Source: CAZTHL01 sp964613585 (GTDB taxonomy: Bacteria; Pseudomonadota; Alphaproteobacteria; DSM-16000; Inquilinaceae). Taken from it: a stretch of 5,333 nt of DNA. The stretch covers positions 1-5,333 of the forward strand of contig CAZTHL010000155.1 in the NCBI GenBank assembly GCA_964613585.1, read 5' to 3'. The position numbers and the translations under genes are program-made. The notes below the pieces were generated by a model that was not told the DNA's origin, made no database searches, and saw nothing but the letters and a program-made list of their open reading frames with translations. This document shows positions 1 through 5,333 of this stretch, one piece after another; within the stretch, counting starts at the first letter, position 1; each line of letters starts with the position of its first letter.

Positions 1-658
<658 letters not shown>

Positions 659-727
659 CGGTGGAACCTCGTTCTCTTTCGTGCCACAGAGTTGCTATTG
701 AGCAGCGGACATGGGGGATGGCCGGGG

Positions 728-1039
728 TCAGGCGGCCTGGACGGCGCTCTTCGGCTCGACAACGCCGAGGACGTCGCTCTCCTTCATGATCAGGAGATCC
801 TCGCCGTCGATCTTGACCTCGGTGCCGGACCACTTGCCGAACAGGACGCGGTCGCCCGCCTTCAGGTCAGGCGTAATCAAGTTGCCGTGATCGTCGCGGG
901 CACCCGGCCCGACGGCGACGACCTCGCCCTCCTGGGGCTTCTCCTTGGCGGTGTCGGGAATGATGATGCCGCCGGCGGTCTTCTCCTCGGCTTCAAGACG
1001 CCGGACGACGACACGGTCGTGCAGTGGCCGAAATCCCAT
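728..1039 (-). CDS. groES: Co-chaperonin GroES (Hsp10)
   Basis: GroES is the heptameric lid of the GroEL folding chamber in the cytosol. The 103-residue product begins MGFRPLHDRVVVRRLE. It has the mobile loop (about 17-33) with the GroEL-binding hydrophobic edge IIIP (25-28), and the family pattern GDRVLFGKWSGTEVKIDGEDLLIMKESDVLGVV (62-94). It is slightly longer than the 97-residue E. coli protein because of a short Ala-rich tail (PKSAVQAA). The frame stays open upstream to position 1189, but the start at 1039-1037 is chosen. It matches the family N-terminus and has a GAGAGG ribosome binding site (1050-1045) 5 nt away, and any longer form would read through the CIRCE operator. It is the first gene of the groES-groEL operon. 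Confidence 0.98.
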   Translation of the reverse strand: MGFRPLHDRVVVRRLEAEEKTAGGIIIPDTAKEKPQEGEVVAVGPGARDDHGNLITPDLKAGDRVLFGKWSGTEVKIDGEDLLIMKESDVLGVVEPKSAVQAA

Positions 1040-1110
1040 GATGACCTCTCTTGTTCTGACTGCGTTCGTGACGAAATGCGACGCGCCAACGCTTCGCTCG
1101 GGCCAGCGTG

Positions 1111-1137
1111 TTAGCACTCCGCCCTGATGAGTGCCAG
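1111..1137 (-). promoter_or_regulatory. CIRCE element (HrcA operator) of groESL
   Basis: On the minus strand the site reads CTGGCACTC, then a 9-nt spacer, then GAGTGCTAA. The CIRCE consensus is TTAGCACTC-N9-GAGTGCTAA, so the arm nearer groES is perfect and the other arm matches 7 of 9 positions. HrcA binds this inverted repeat and represses chaperonin genes when unfolded protein is scarce. It lies 71 bp upstream of the groES start and just downstream of the proposed -10, a position where a bound repressor would block initiation. No hrcA gene is in the window. Confidence 0.94.
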
Positions 1138-1138
1138 A

Positions 1139-1168
1139 AATTTGTGGCACCCGCCGTGGCCGTTCAAG
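1139..1168 (-). promoter_or_regulatory. Probable groESL promoter, sigma-70 or RpoH type
   Basis: Reading the minus strand, CTTGAAC (1168-1162) gives a -35 hexamer TTGAAC (4 of 6 to TTGACA). It is followed by a 17-nt spacer and CAAATT (1144-1139, 3 of 6 to TATAAT). The same stretch can be read as CTTG-N17-CCACAAATTT, which resembles alphaproteobacterial RpoH promoters only in its -35 part. The placement, directly abutting the CIRCE repeat, is the strongest support. The choice of sigma factor and the exact start are inference. Confidence 0.55.
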
Positions 1169-1330
1169 ATCCCGCGACCGCACTTTCATCGGCCTCCGCC
1201 GGCCGGCCTGCCGCGGCCCCGGGCGCCGGCCGCTAACGGTTTGTCAAGGAAGGAAGAACGGGAATTGGCCATCTTGCGGTGGAGGCCGGTCGCACCCAGC
1301 TCTGCGGCGATGTCGGCGTCGCCTGACGAG

Positions 1331-1367
1331 CCGGCGCGCGGCACCCGGGCATCCCCGGGTCCGCCGG
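1331..1367. other. GC-rich hairpin, possible transcript structure
   Basis: ACCCGGG (1343-1349) and CCCGGGT (1354-1360) form a perfect 7-bp stem around the loop CATC. An outer stem of CCGGC (1331-1335) with GCCGG (1363-1367) can stack on it across an asymmetric internal loop. No T-run follows on either strand, so it is not a classical intrinsic terminator. It lies 34 bp before a good ATG at 1401 and could be part of a leader. The structure is seen in the sequence; its role is unknown. Confidence 0.4.
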
Positions 1368-1400
1368 TTGTGCATCGCTTCAGAGGGAGGGTGTGTGACC

Positions 1401-1601
1401 ATGTTCCGAACCATTGGCTTCCCCATCGATCCCGGCGCCCGTGTCCGTCTCTGCCTGCGCGGCCTGGCGGGCTGCCTCGGCGGCGCCGGCGCCGCCGCGG
1501 TCGAGCACGCCCGGCGGCCGGCCAACGACAACAGCGATCGGCCGCCGCCGGGCTGCGGCGCCGGCTTCGCGGCGCGGGCGCCGGTCCAGGCCGCCGCCTG
1601 A
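1401..1601 (+). CDS. Possible small protein of 66 residues, function unknown
   Basis: I do not recognise this product. It starts MFRTIGFPIDPGARVRLCLRG, continues through an Ala/Gly-rich middle with the motif RRPANDN (38-44) and ends in an Ala/Pro-rich tail with no clear domain. Support for coding comes from a GAGGGAGG ribosome binding site (1383-1390) and from codon use. About 60 of 66 sense codons end in G or C from the ATG onward, whereas the same open frame upstream (1131-1400) has weaker bias. The optimum start is uncertain: an in-frame GTG at 1395 is 4 nt from GGAGG, while the ATG at 1401 is 10 nt away. Four cysteine-poor, Arg-rich turns and no convincing membrane segment suggest a soluble peptide. 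In DNA this GC-rich, chance ORFs of this length are common, so it may not be a gene. Confidence 0.42.
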   Translation: MFRTIGFPIDPGARVRLCLRGLAGCLGGAGAAAVEHARRPANDNSDRPPPGCGAGFAARAPVQAAA

Positions 1602-1645
1602 GGCCGCCTCGCCGCGGCTCGCGATCAAGCGGCAAGCCTGCTGCC

Positions 1646-1715
1646 GGGATCGACCTATATGGAGGGCAAGGTTCTATGAAGGACAGGGGTCGACCCGCCG
1701 CCTCGGGGGTCGACC
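1646..1715. repeat. Three phased GGGxTCGACC repeats, candidate operator
   Basis: GGGGTCGACC occurs at 1686-1695 and again at 1706-1715, exactly 20 bp apart. GGGATCGACC, with one mismatch, occurs at 1646-1655, exactly 40 bp before the middle copy. Each perfect copy contains the 8-bp palindrome GGTCGACC. The last copy ends 34 bp before the ATG of the small membrane protein gene at 1750. Multiples of about two helical turns put all three on one face of the DNA, as expected for a cooperatively bound regulator. No protein can be assigned to the site. Confidence 0.45.
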
Positions 1716-1729
1716 GCTTCTCTTGCTGA
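1676..1729 (+). CDS. Possible 17-codon leader ORF before the protease operon
   Basis: An ATG at 1676 opens a 17-codon frame, MKDRGRPAASGVDRFSC, ending in TGA at 1727-1729, 20 bp before the start of the next gene. A GGAGGG sequence (1661-1666) sits 9 nt upstream, a workable ribosome binding site. The frame spans two of the three GGGGTCGACC repeats, so the apparent ORF may simply be a by-product of regulatory DNA. The peptide matches no attenuator type I know, since it has no run of a single amino acid. It is a weak call. Confidence 0.2.
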   Translation: MKDRGRPAASGVDRFSC

Positions 1730-1749
1730 CGGACGAGAGGGAAAGACAG

Positions 1750-2100
1750 ATGAACGAGGTTCGCACGGACCGACGCGAGCCGCCGCGCTGGCAGCAGCCG
1801 GAGGGTCATGATCCGGACCGTGTGTCGCTGATCCGGTTCGGCCTGATCGTCGCCATGGCCCTGCTCCTGGCGTCCCTGGCGCCGCCGGGACTGGTCGCCG
1901 CCAGCTTCAGCTCGCTCGCCTTTCTGGCGGCCATCCTGAGCGCGCTGTTCGCGGCGCTTGGGCGCGAGTCGCCGCTCGAGCCGCGACTGACCCGATGGGA
2001 CGAGTCGGCGGCGCTGCTGCTGCTCAGCATGATCGGCGGGGCCTTCGTCGACCCTATGGAGGTCGAGGAGGCGGCCCGGGCGATCGGCGCCCGGTCCTGA
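1750..2100 (+). CDS. Small predicted membrane protein, function unknown, first gene of the protease operon
   Basis: The 116-residue product has a charged N-terminal segment (1-27, rich in Arg, Glu and Pro). Two strongly hydrophobic segments follow at about 28-45 and 48-70, then a basic/acidic linker (71-84). A third hydrophobic stretch LLLLSMIGGAFV (89-100) leads into an acidic helix-like tail. I do not recognise a named family. The frame is open far upstream (to 1414), but the ATG at 1750 is chosen. It has a GAGAGGG ribosome binding site (1735-1741) 8 nt away, and the upstream part of the frame is low-complexity Arg/Pro/Ala sequence that overlaps the putative small gene and repeats. The stop is 5 bp before the HtpX-type gene, so the two are probably co-transcribed. 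By position it could assist or be regulated with the membrane protease; this is inference only. Confidence 0.8.
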   Translation: MNEVRTDRREPPRWQQPEGHDPDRVSLIRFGLIVAMALLLASLAPPGLVAASFSSLAFLAAILSALFAALGRESPLEPRLTRWDESAALLLLSMIGGAFVDPMEVEEAARAIGARS

Positions 2101-2105
2101 CGCCG

Positions 2106-3044
2106 ATGAGCGGACACACCGTTCCGCCGCCGCGGACTGTCGGCAGCCCGATCGCGCTCGGCGAGACCGTGCTGCTGATCCTCGGCATGACGGCGGTGCT
2201 CGGCACCTGCGCCTTCCTCATCGGGGGGCCGACCGGGCTGGTGATGGCCGCGGCGCTCGGCGCGGCCGCCGCCGTGACCATGCCGGCCGTCGGGCCGAAC
2301 ACGGTGATGCGCTGGCTCGGCGCTCTGCCGATCGAGCCGTGGCGGGCGCCCGAGCTGCACGAGGAGGCGCGGCGCCTCAGCCGCGCGGCCGGCCTGCCCG
2401 CGGCGCCGCGGCTGTTCTGGCTCGGTCACTCGGCGATCAACGCCTTCACCGTGGGCAGCGGCCGCCGGGCCGGGATCGCCCTGTCCGACGGCGCCCTCCG
2501 CCTGCTGCCGCCGCGCGAGCTGCGCGCCGTCCTGGCGCATGAGATCGCCCACGTCATGGCCGGCGATACCCAGCTCATGCGCCTGTCGGAGCTGCTGGCG
2601 CGGCTGACCCAGTCGATCAGCCTGATCGGCCTGATCCTGAGCCTCGTGGTCAGCCTGTTGACGGGAACGCTGGTGCTGCCGCTGTGGGCGGTGGCGGTCC
2701 TGGCCGGGGCGCCGACCCTGACCATGCTGCTGGCGCTCACCTTGTCGCGGCGGCGCGAGTTCGCCGCCGATCAGGGCGCGGCCGTGCTGACCGGCGACCC
2801 GCACGGGCTGGCCGCCGCGCTTGAGCGGATCGAGCGGATGAGCGCCCGAGGCTGGCGCACCCGGCTCGGCGCCTCCATGGAGATGATGCCGTCCTGGGCG
2901 CGCACGCACCCGCCCACCGAGGAACGGGTGGCGCGACTGCTCGACGGCATGTCGAGCCGGCCGCCGGCGTTCGGACCCGGCGTGTCGGCGCAGCCGGTGG
3001 CTGTGCGGATCGTGCGGCCGCGCACCCGGCACCGGGGCTGGTGA
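2106..3044 (+). CDS. HtpX-type M48 membrane zinc metalloprotease
   Basis: This 312-residue protein is an integral membrane metalloprotease of peptidase family M48B. The family degrades misfolded inner-membrane proteins with its active site on the cytoplasmic side. Two hydrophobic segments come first (about 20-40 and 43-62), then the zinc motif HEIAH (145-149). Another hydrophobic pair follows (about 169-190 and 191-212), then SRRREFAADQGA (214-225), which supplies the third zinc ligand Glu218 and the conserved Asp222. The family block HPPTEERVARL is at 268-278. The last ~30 residues form a Pro/Arg-rich tail ending RPRTRHRGW that is not part of the core fold. The ATG at 2106 has no clear Shine-Dalgarno sequence. 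It lies 5 bp after the preceding stop, which suggests translational coupling. An ATG at 1995 in frame would overlap the upstream gene by over 100 bp with unlikely Arg/Gly-rich sequence. The family is certain; calling it the HtpX orthologue rather than a paralogue is less sure. Confidence 0.93.
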   Translation: MSGHTVPPPRTVGSPIALGETVLLILGMTAVLGTCAFLIGGPTGLVMAAALGAAAAVTMPAVGPNTVMRWLGALPIEPWRAPELHEEARRLSRAAGLPAAPRLFWLGHSAINAFTVGSGRRAGIALSDGALRLLPPRELRAVLAHEIAHVMAGDTQLMRLSELLARLTQSISLIGLILSLVVSLLTGTLVLPLWAVAVLAGAPTLTMLLALTLSRRREFAADQGAAVLTGDPHGLAAALERIERMSARGWRTRLGASMEMMPSWARTHPPTEERVARLLDGMSSRPPAFGPGVSAQPVAVRIVRPRTRHRGW

Positions 3045-4222
3045 TGGCGACGAGGCCGACCCGCGCGGGCCCGGCGGCGGGCTGGCGGCGGCCCGGCGCC
3101 CTGGCCGGCGCGCTGGTCCTCGCCGCGGCCTCGCTCCTGGCCGGCTGCCAGCCCTCCGATCCGCCGGAGCCGCCGGAGGTCGACCGGCCCGACGTCACGG
3201 CACCCGGGCCGCGCGCCACGGCGGTGCCGGGCACGGCGCCCGAGGTGCTGTCGATGGCCCCGGTGCTGGAGCCGATCGTGCCGGCGGTGGTCAACGTCGC
3301 CGTGGAGTTCCGCGCGCCGACCCAGCAGAGTCCGCTGGCACGCGACCCGATGTTCCGGCGCTTCTTCGGCCTGCCTGAGAACCGGCCGGAGCGCCGCGGC
3401 GTCAGCGCCGGCTCCGGCGTGATCGTCGACGGCGACCGCGGCCTGGTGCTGACCAACCACCACGTGATCGAGAGCGCCGAGCGGGTGCTGGTGACCCTGC
3501 GCGATCGCCGGCGGTTCACCGCGGAGGTGGTCGGCAGCGATCCCCAGACCGATATCGCGGTGCTGCGGATCGACGGTGACGATCTGCGCGAGATCCGGTT
3601 CGCCGACTCCGAAGGCATCCGCGTCGGCGACTTCGTCATGGCCATCGGCAACCCCTTCGGCCTGGGCCAGACCGTCACCTCGGGCATCGTCAGCGCGCTT
3701 GGCCGCTCCGGCCTGCTGCCGGGCGGCTATGAGGACTTCATCCAGACCGACGCATCGATCAACCCGGGCAACTCGGGCGGCGCGCTGGTCGACACGGCCG
3801 GCCGGCTGGTTGGCATCAACACCGCGATCCTGGCGCCGGCCGGCGGCAATGTCGGCATCGGCTTCGCGGTGCCGAGCAACATCGCCCGGGCGACCATGGA
3901 GCAGATCGTCCGATTCGGCGAGGTGCGGCGCGGCCAGCTCGGCGTGACCGTGCAGACGCTGACGCCCGACCTGGCCGTCGAGCTGGACGCCCGGGGCCTG
4001 GCCGGGGCGGTGGTGGCCGAGGTCCGGCGCGGCTCGGCGGCCGCCCGAGCCGGCCTCCGCGCCGGCGACGTCATCGTCGCGGTCGACGGGCGCCCGATCG
4101 ACAGCTCGGCGGAGCTGCGCAGCCGGATCGGCCTCACCACCGTCGGCGACACCGTGGAGCTGACGGTCCTGCGCAATGGCGAGCCGCGCACGATCACCGC
4201 CGAGGTCGGCCGCGCCGGCTGA
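3044..4222 (+). CDS. Deg/HtrA-family (S1C) serine protease, predicted lipoprotein with one PDZ domain
   Basis: This is a trypsin-fold envelope protease of the HtrA family, acting on misfolded or regulatory periplasmic substrates. From the ATG it has 392 residues. A twin-Arg/hydrophobic N-terminus ends in the lipobox LLAGC (31-35), so Cys35 is a likely lipidated residue with Gln at +2. A Pro/Asp-rich linker follows (36-65). The protease domain (about 68-290) shows the complete triad: His140 in LTNHHVIES, Asp170 in TDIAVLRI and Ser244 in GNSGGAL. One PDZ domain (about 297-388) starts with the RGQLGV carboxylate-loop sequence, and the protein then stops. DegP and DegQ have two PDZ domains; DegS has one but a transmembrane anchor instead of a lipid. 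The ATG overlaps the HtpX-type stop by 1 nt (TGATG); a GTG at 3041 giving a 4-nt overlap is equally possible. Close coupling implies joint expression with the metalloprotease. Confidence 0.95.
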   Translation: MATRPTRAGPAAGWRRPGALAGALVLAAASLLAGCQPSDPPEPPEVDRPDVTAPGPRATAVPGTAPEVLSMAPVLEPIVPAVVNVAVEFRAPTQQSPLARDPMFRRFFGLPENRPERRGVSAGSGVIVDGDRGLVLTNHHVIESAERVLVTLRDRRRFTAEVVGSDPQTDIAVLRIDGDDLREIRFADSEGIRVGDFVMAIGNPFGLGQTVTSGIVSALGRSGLLPGGYEDFIQTDASINPGNSGGALVDTAGRLVGINTAILAPAGGNVGIGFAVPSNIARATMEQIVRFGEVRRGQLGVTVQTLTPDLAVELDARGLAGAVVAEVRRGSAAARAGLRAGDVIVAVDGRPIDSSAELRSRIGLTTVGDTVELTVLRNGEPRTITAEVGRAG

Positions 4223-4251
4223 TCCCGGACGGGGTGCCCGTCGGACCGGGA
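4223..4251 (+). terminator. Stem-loop directly after the Deg protease gene, possible terminator
   Basis: Starting on the base after the stop codon, ACGGG (4229-4233) pairs with CCCGT (4237-4241) around GTG. The flanking TCCCGG (4223-4228) pairs with CCGGGA (4246-4251) across a 4-nt bulge. The combined 11 bp of mostly G-C pairs form a stable hairpin at the expected place for the end of the three-gene unit. There is no downstream T-tract, so it may be a 3'-end stabilising structure or a Rho-assisted end rather than a true intrinsic terminator. Confidence 0.35.
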
Positions 4252-4444
4252 CCCCCGCGAACGCTCGAAGCCCCATCCAAAACCTGATCGGCGTGGCACG
4301 GGATCCGGCAGGACGACCGCTTCCGGTCAACCCTGGCCCGACGCCGGCCGCGCCGCGCCCGTCCCGCCACGCTCCGGTCCACCCGCTCCGCTCCCTCATG
4401 GGGCCAAGCGGGATCGGCGGTGGCGGCGTCACCGCGGCTGCGAC

Positions 4445-4461
4445 CGTTGGCCCTGCCAACG
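4445..4461. repeat. Perfect palindrome CGTTGGC-CCT-GCCAACG next to the FNR box
   Basis: CGTTGGC (4445-4451) and GCCAACG (4455-4461) are exact inverted copies around CCT. The element ends 5 bp before the FNR/FixK-type box. Its 13-bp TTGGC-N3-GCCAA core is one base too short for an FNR-family site (TTG-N8-CAA). It therefore looks like a separate operator, or a hairpin if transcription starts upstream. The regulator is unknown. Confidence 0.45.
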
Positions 4462-4466
4462 ATCAG

Positions 4467-4480
4467 TTGATCCAGGTCAA
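4467..4480. promoter_or_regulatory. FNR/FixK/Anr-type binding site upstream of ccoN
   Basis: TTGATCCAGGTCAA matches the FNR-family consensus TTGAT-N4-ATCAA at 9 of 10 defined positions. Regulators of this family activate cbb3 oxidase operons at low oxygen in many proteobacteria, so the site fits its neighbour exactly. It lies 102 bp before the ccoN ATG. If it acts as a class II activator site centred at -41.5, transcription would begin near 4515 with a -10 around 4503-4510. The sequence there (GAGATG or GATGCT) resembles TATAAT only weakly. Confidence 0.85.
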
Positions 4481-4582
4481 TGCCACGCCGTGCTGCCCTT
4501 GCGAGATGCTCGCGATCCGCCGGCGGTCATCGGACAGCGACATCGCCGGAAGCCGTTTCGCATCGCGCGCACCGGAGGAGCC

Positions 4583-5333
4583 ATGGCCTCGGCGTCCGCC
4601 GCCACCGCCGACCGAGCCGCGTCGGCCACGTCCGTCGAGTACAATGAGGACGTCGTCCGGCTGTTCACGCTGGCCACCGTCTTCTGGGGGGTCGTCGCCT
4701 TCACCGCCGGGGTGTACATCGCCTTCCAGCTGAGCTTTCCGTGGCTCAACCTGGGCTTGGAGTACACGACCTTCGGGCGGCTGCGGCCCGTCCATACCTC
4801 CGCCGCCATCTTCGCCTTCGGCGGCAACGCGCTGCTCGGCACCTCGCTCTGGGTGGTCCAGCGCACCTGCCGGGCGCCCTTGTTCGGCGGCCGCGGTCTG
4901 GCGCTGTTCCTGTTCTGGGGCTACCAGCTGTTCATCGTCCTGGCCGCCTCGGGCTACGTGCTGGGCATCACCCAGAGCCGCGAGTACGCCGAACCGGAAT
5001 GGTATGTCGACCTGTGGCTGACCCTGGTCTGGGTCGTCTACCTGGTGATCTTCGTCGGCACGCTCGCCCGTCGGCGCGAGCCGCACATCTACGTCGCCAA
5101 CTGGTTCTACCTGGCGTTCATCATCACCATTGCGGTCCTGCACATCTTCAACAATCTGGCGGTGCCGGTGTCGTTCCTCGGCACCAAGAGCTACTCGGCC
5201 TTCGCCGGGGTGCAGGACGCCCTGACCCAGTGGTGGTACGGCCACAACGCCGTCGGCTTCTTCCTGACCGCCGGCTTCCTCGGGATGATGTACTACTTCG
5301 TGCCGAAGCAGGCGGGCCGGCCGATCTATTCCT
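4583..5333 (+). CDS. ccoN: cbb3-type cytochrome c oxidase subunit I, N-terminal 250 residues, runs off the right edge
   Basis: CcoN is the catalytic, multi-helix inner-membrane subunit of the high-affinity cbb3 oxidase. It holds low-spin heme b and the heme b3-CuB oxygen-reduction site. The visible part opens with a soluble Ala/Ser-rich leader (1-22), then helix I (about 25-50). RLRPVHTSAAIFAFGGN (66-82) follows, in which His71 is the expected low-spin heme b ligand. Further hydrophobic helices and the cbb3-typical stretch TQSREYAEPEWYVDL (130-144) come next. WWYGHNAVGFFLTAGFLGMMYYFVPK (217-242) contains His221, the expected first CuB ligand. The remaining CuB and heme ligands and the cross-linked Tyr lie beyond the edge. 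The ATG at 4583 has a GGAGG ribosome binding site (4574-4578) 4 nt away. The first ~20 residues extend beyond shorter homologues. The FNR-type box upstream suggests low-oxygen induction. ccoO, ccoQ and ccoP would be expected to follow. Confidence 0.97.
   Translation, partial: MASASAATADRAASATSVEYNEDVVRLFTLATVFWGVVAFTAGVYIAFQLSFPWLNLGLEYTTFGRLRPVHTSAAIFAFGGNALLGTSLWVVQRTCRAPLFGGRGLALFLFWGYQLFIVLAASGYVLGITQSREYAEPEWYVDLWLTLVWVVYLVIFVGTLARRREPHIYVANWFYLAFIITIAVLHIFNNLAVPVSFLGTKSYSAFAGVQDALTQWWYGHNAVGFFLTAGFLGMMYYFVPKQAGRPIYS

Larger units (their letters stand above)
1169..1749. other. Divergent intergenic region between groESL and the protease operon
   Basis: About 580 bp separate the groESL promoter from the first confidently called plus-strand gene. 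The stretch contains a strong hairpin (1331-1367), a plausible small ORF (1401-1601), three short repeats (1646-1715) and a possible 17-codon ORF (1676-1729). Third-position GC is not coding-like in any frame between about 1170 and 1400. A TTGTCA at 1241 (plus) and a TTGACA at 1247-1242 (minus) both lack a suitably spaced -10 hexamer, so I do not call promoters there. No tRNA or other recognisable structured RNA was seen. Confidence 0.6.
4252..4582. other. Intergenic region upstream of ccoN
   Basis: No protein-coding gene is supported here. One plus frame stays open across it (4176-4733), but it is the same strand read out of frame with both neighbours and lacks a start with a ribosome binding site. 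Small inverted repeats occur at 4315-4328 (GACCG-CTTC-CGGTC), 4417-4435 (GCGGTG/CACCGC) and 4501-4513 (GCGAG-ATG-CTCGC), besides the palindrome and FNR-type box listed separately. In DNA this GC-rich some such repeats are expected by chance. The part from about 4440 onward is the likely ccoN control region; nothing else is recognisable. Confidence 0.6.

Noticed and set aside
1241..1269. TTGTCA on the plus strand and perfect TTGACA on the minus strand (1247-1242) as promoter -35 elements
   Set aside because: Neither has a -10-like hexamer at 16-18 bp; the minus-strand candidate is followed by GC-only sequence.
1186..1809. A 207-codon minus-strand open frame across the divergent intergenic region
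   Set aside because: The product is dominated by Arg/Pro/Ala/Gly runs, has no ribosome binding site at its start and no recognisable domain; GC-rich DNA keeps such frames open by chance.
2048..2068. Similarity of TCGACCCTATGGAGG here to TCGACCTATATGGAGG at 1650-1665
   Set aside because: It lies inside the coding sequence of the small membrane protein (VDPMEV), aligns only with a gap and is short enough to be coincidence.
2771..4459. A 562-codon open frame on the minus strand across the two protease genes
   Set aside because: It is antisense to two well-supported genes with intact catalytic motifs. Its product is low-complexity Arg/Ala/Gly/His-rich sequence, typical of the antisense frame in high-GC genes.
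4399..4733. Plus-strand frame from ATG 4399 reading a CCPC cysteine cluster and continuing into ccoN out of frame
   Set aside because: There is no ribosome binding site, it runs through the FNR box and the palindrome, and it overlaps ccoN by about 150 bp in another frame.
4463..5245. A 260-codon minus-strand open frame opposite ccoN
   Set aside because: It is the antisense shadow of ccoN and gives a Gln/Arg/Asp-rich sequence with no domain; the plus-strand frame carries the heme and CuB ligands.

Overview
This 5.3 kb window is high-GC (roughly 70% by eye), with strong G/C preference at third codon positions. It looks like chromosomal DNA of an alphaproteobacterium. The reasons are the GroES sequence (FGKWSGTEVKIDGEDLLIMKESDVLG), a CIRCE element in front of groESL, a cbb3-type oxidase gene behind an FNR/FixK-type box, and the GC content. 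A Rhodospirillales-like organism is a reasonable guess, but the genus cannot be read from this stretch.

Layout. (1) Positions 1-1039, minus strand: groES followed by the first 219 codons of groEL, which runs off the left edge. A CIRCE operator (1111-1137) and a promoter-like TTGAAC/CAAATT pair (1139-1167) lie upstream. (2) Positions 1168-1749: a divergent intergenic region. It holds a strong hairpin, a plausible 66-codon ORF with a good ribosome binding site, and three GGGxTCGACC repeats spaced 40 and 20 bp apart. (3) Positions 1750-4222, plus strand: a compact three-gene run. The genes are a small predicted membrane protein of unknown function, an HtpX-type M48 membrane metalloprotease, and a Deg/HtrA (S1C) serine protease with a lipoprotein signal peptide and one PDZ domain. 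The genes are separated by 5 bp and then overlap, so they are probably co-transcribed. (4) Positions 4223-4582: a 360-bp intergenic region with a hairpin just after the Deg gene, a perfect 7-bp-arm palindrome and a near-consensus FNR/FixK box. (5) Positions 4583 to the right edge, plus strand: the first 250 codons of ccoN, the catalytic subunit of cbb3-type cytochrome c oxidase.

The first two blocks together form a protein quality-control neighbourhood: cytosolic chaperonin on one side, and inner-membrane and envelope proteases on the other. They are transcribed divergently and may share stress regulation, but only groESL shows a recognisable stress operator. The ccoN gene looks like the start of a separate, oxygen-regulated unit. 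I found no mobile element, CRISPR array, tRNA, rRNA or convincing new system. The least explained elements are the phased repeats before the protease operon, the small membrane protein that opens it, and the palindrome beside the FNR box.
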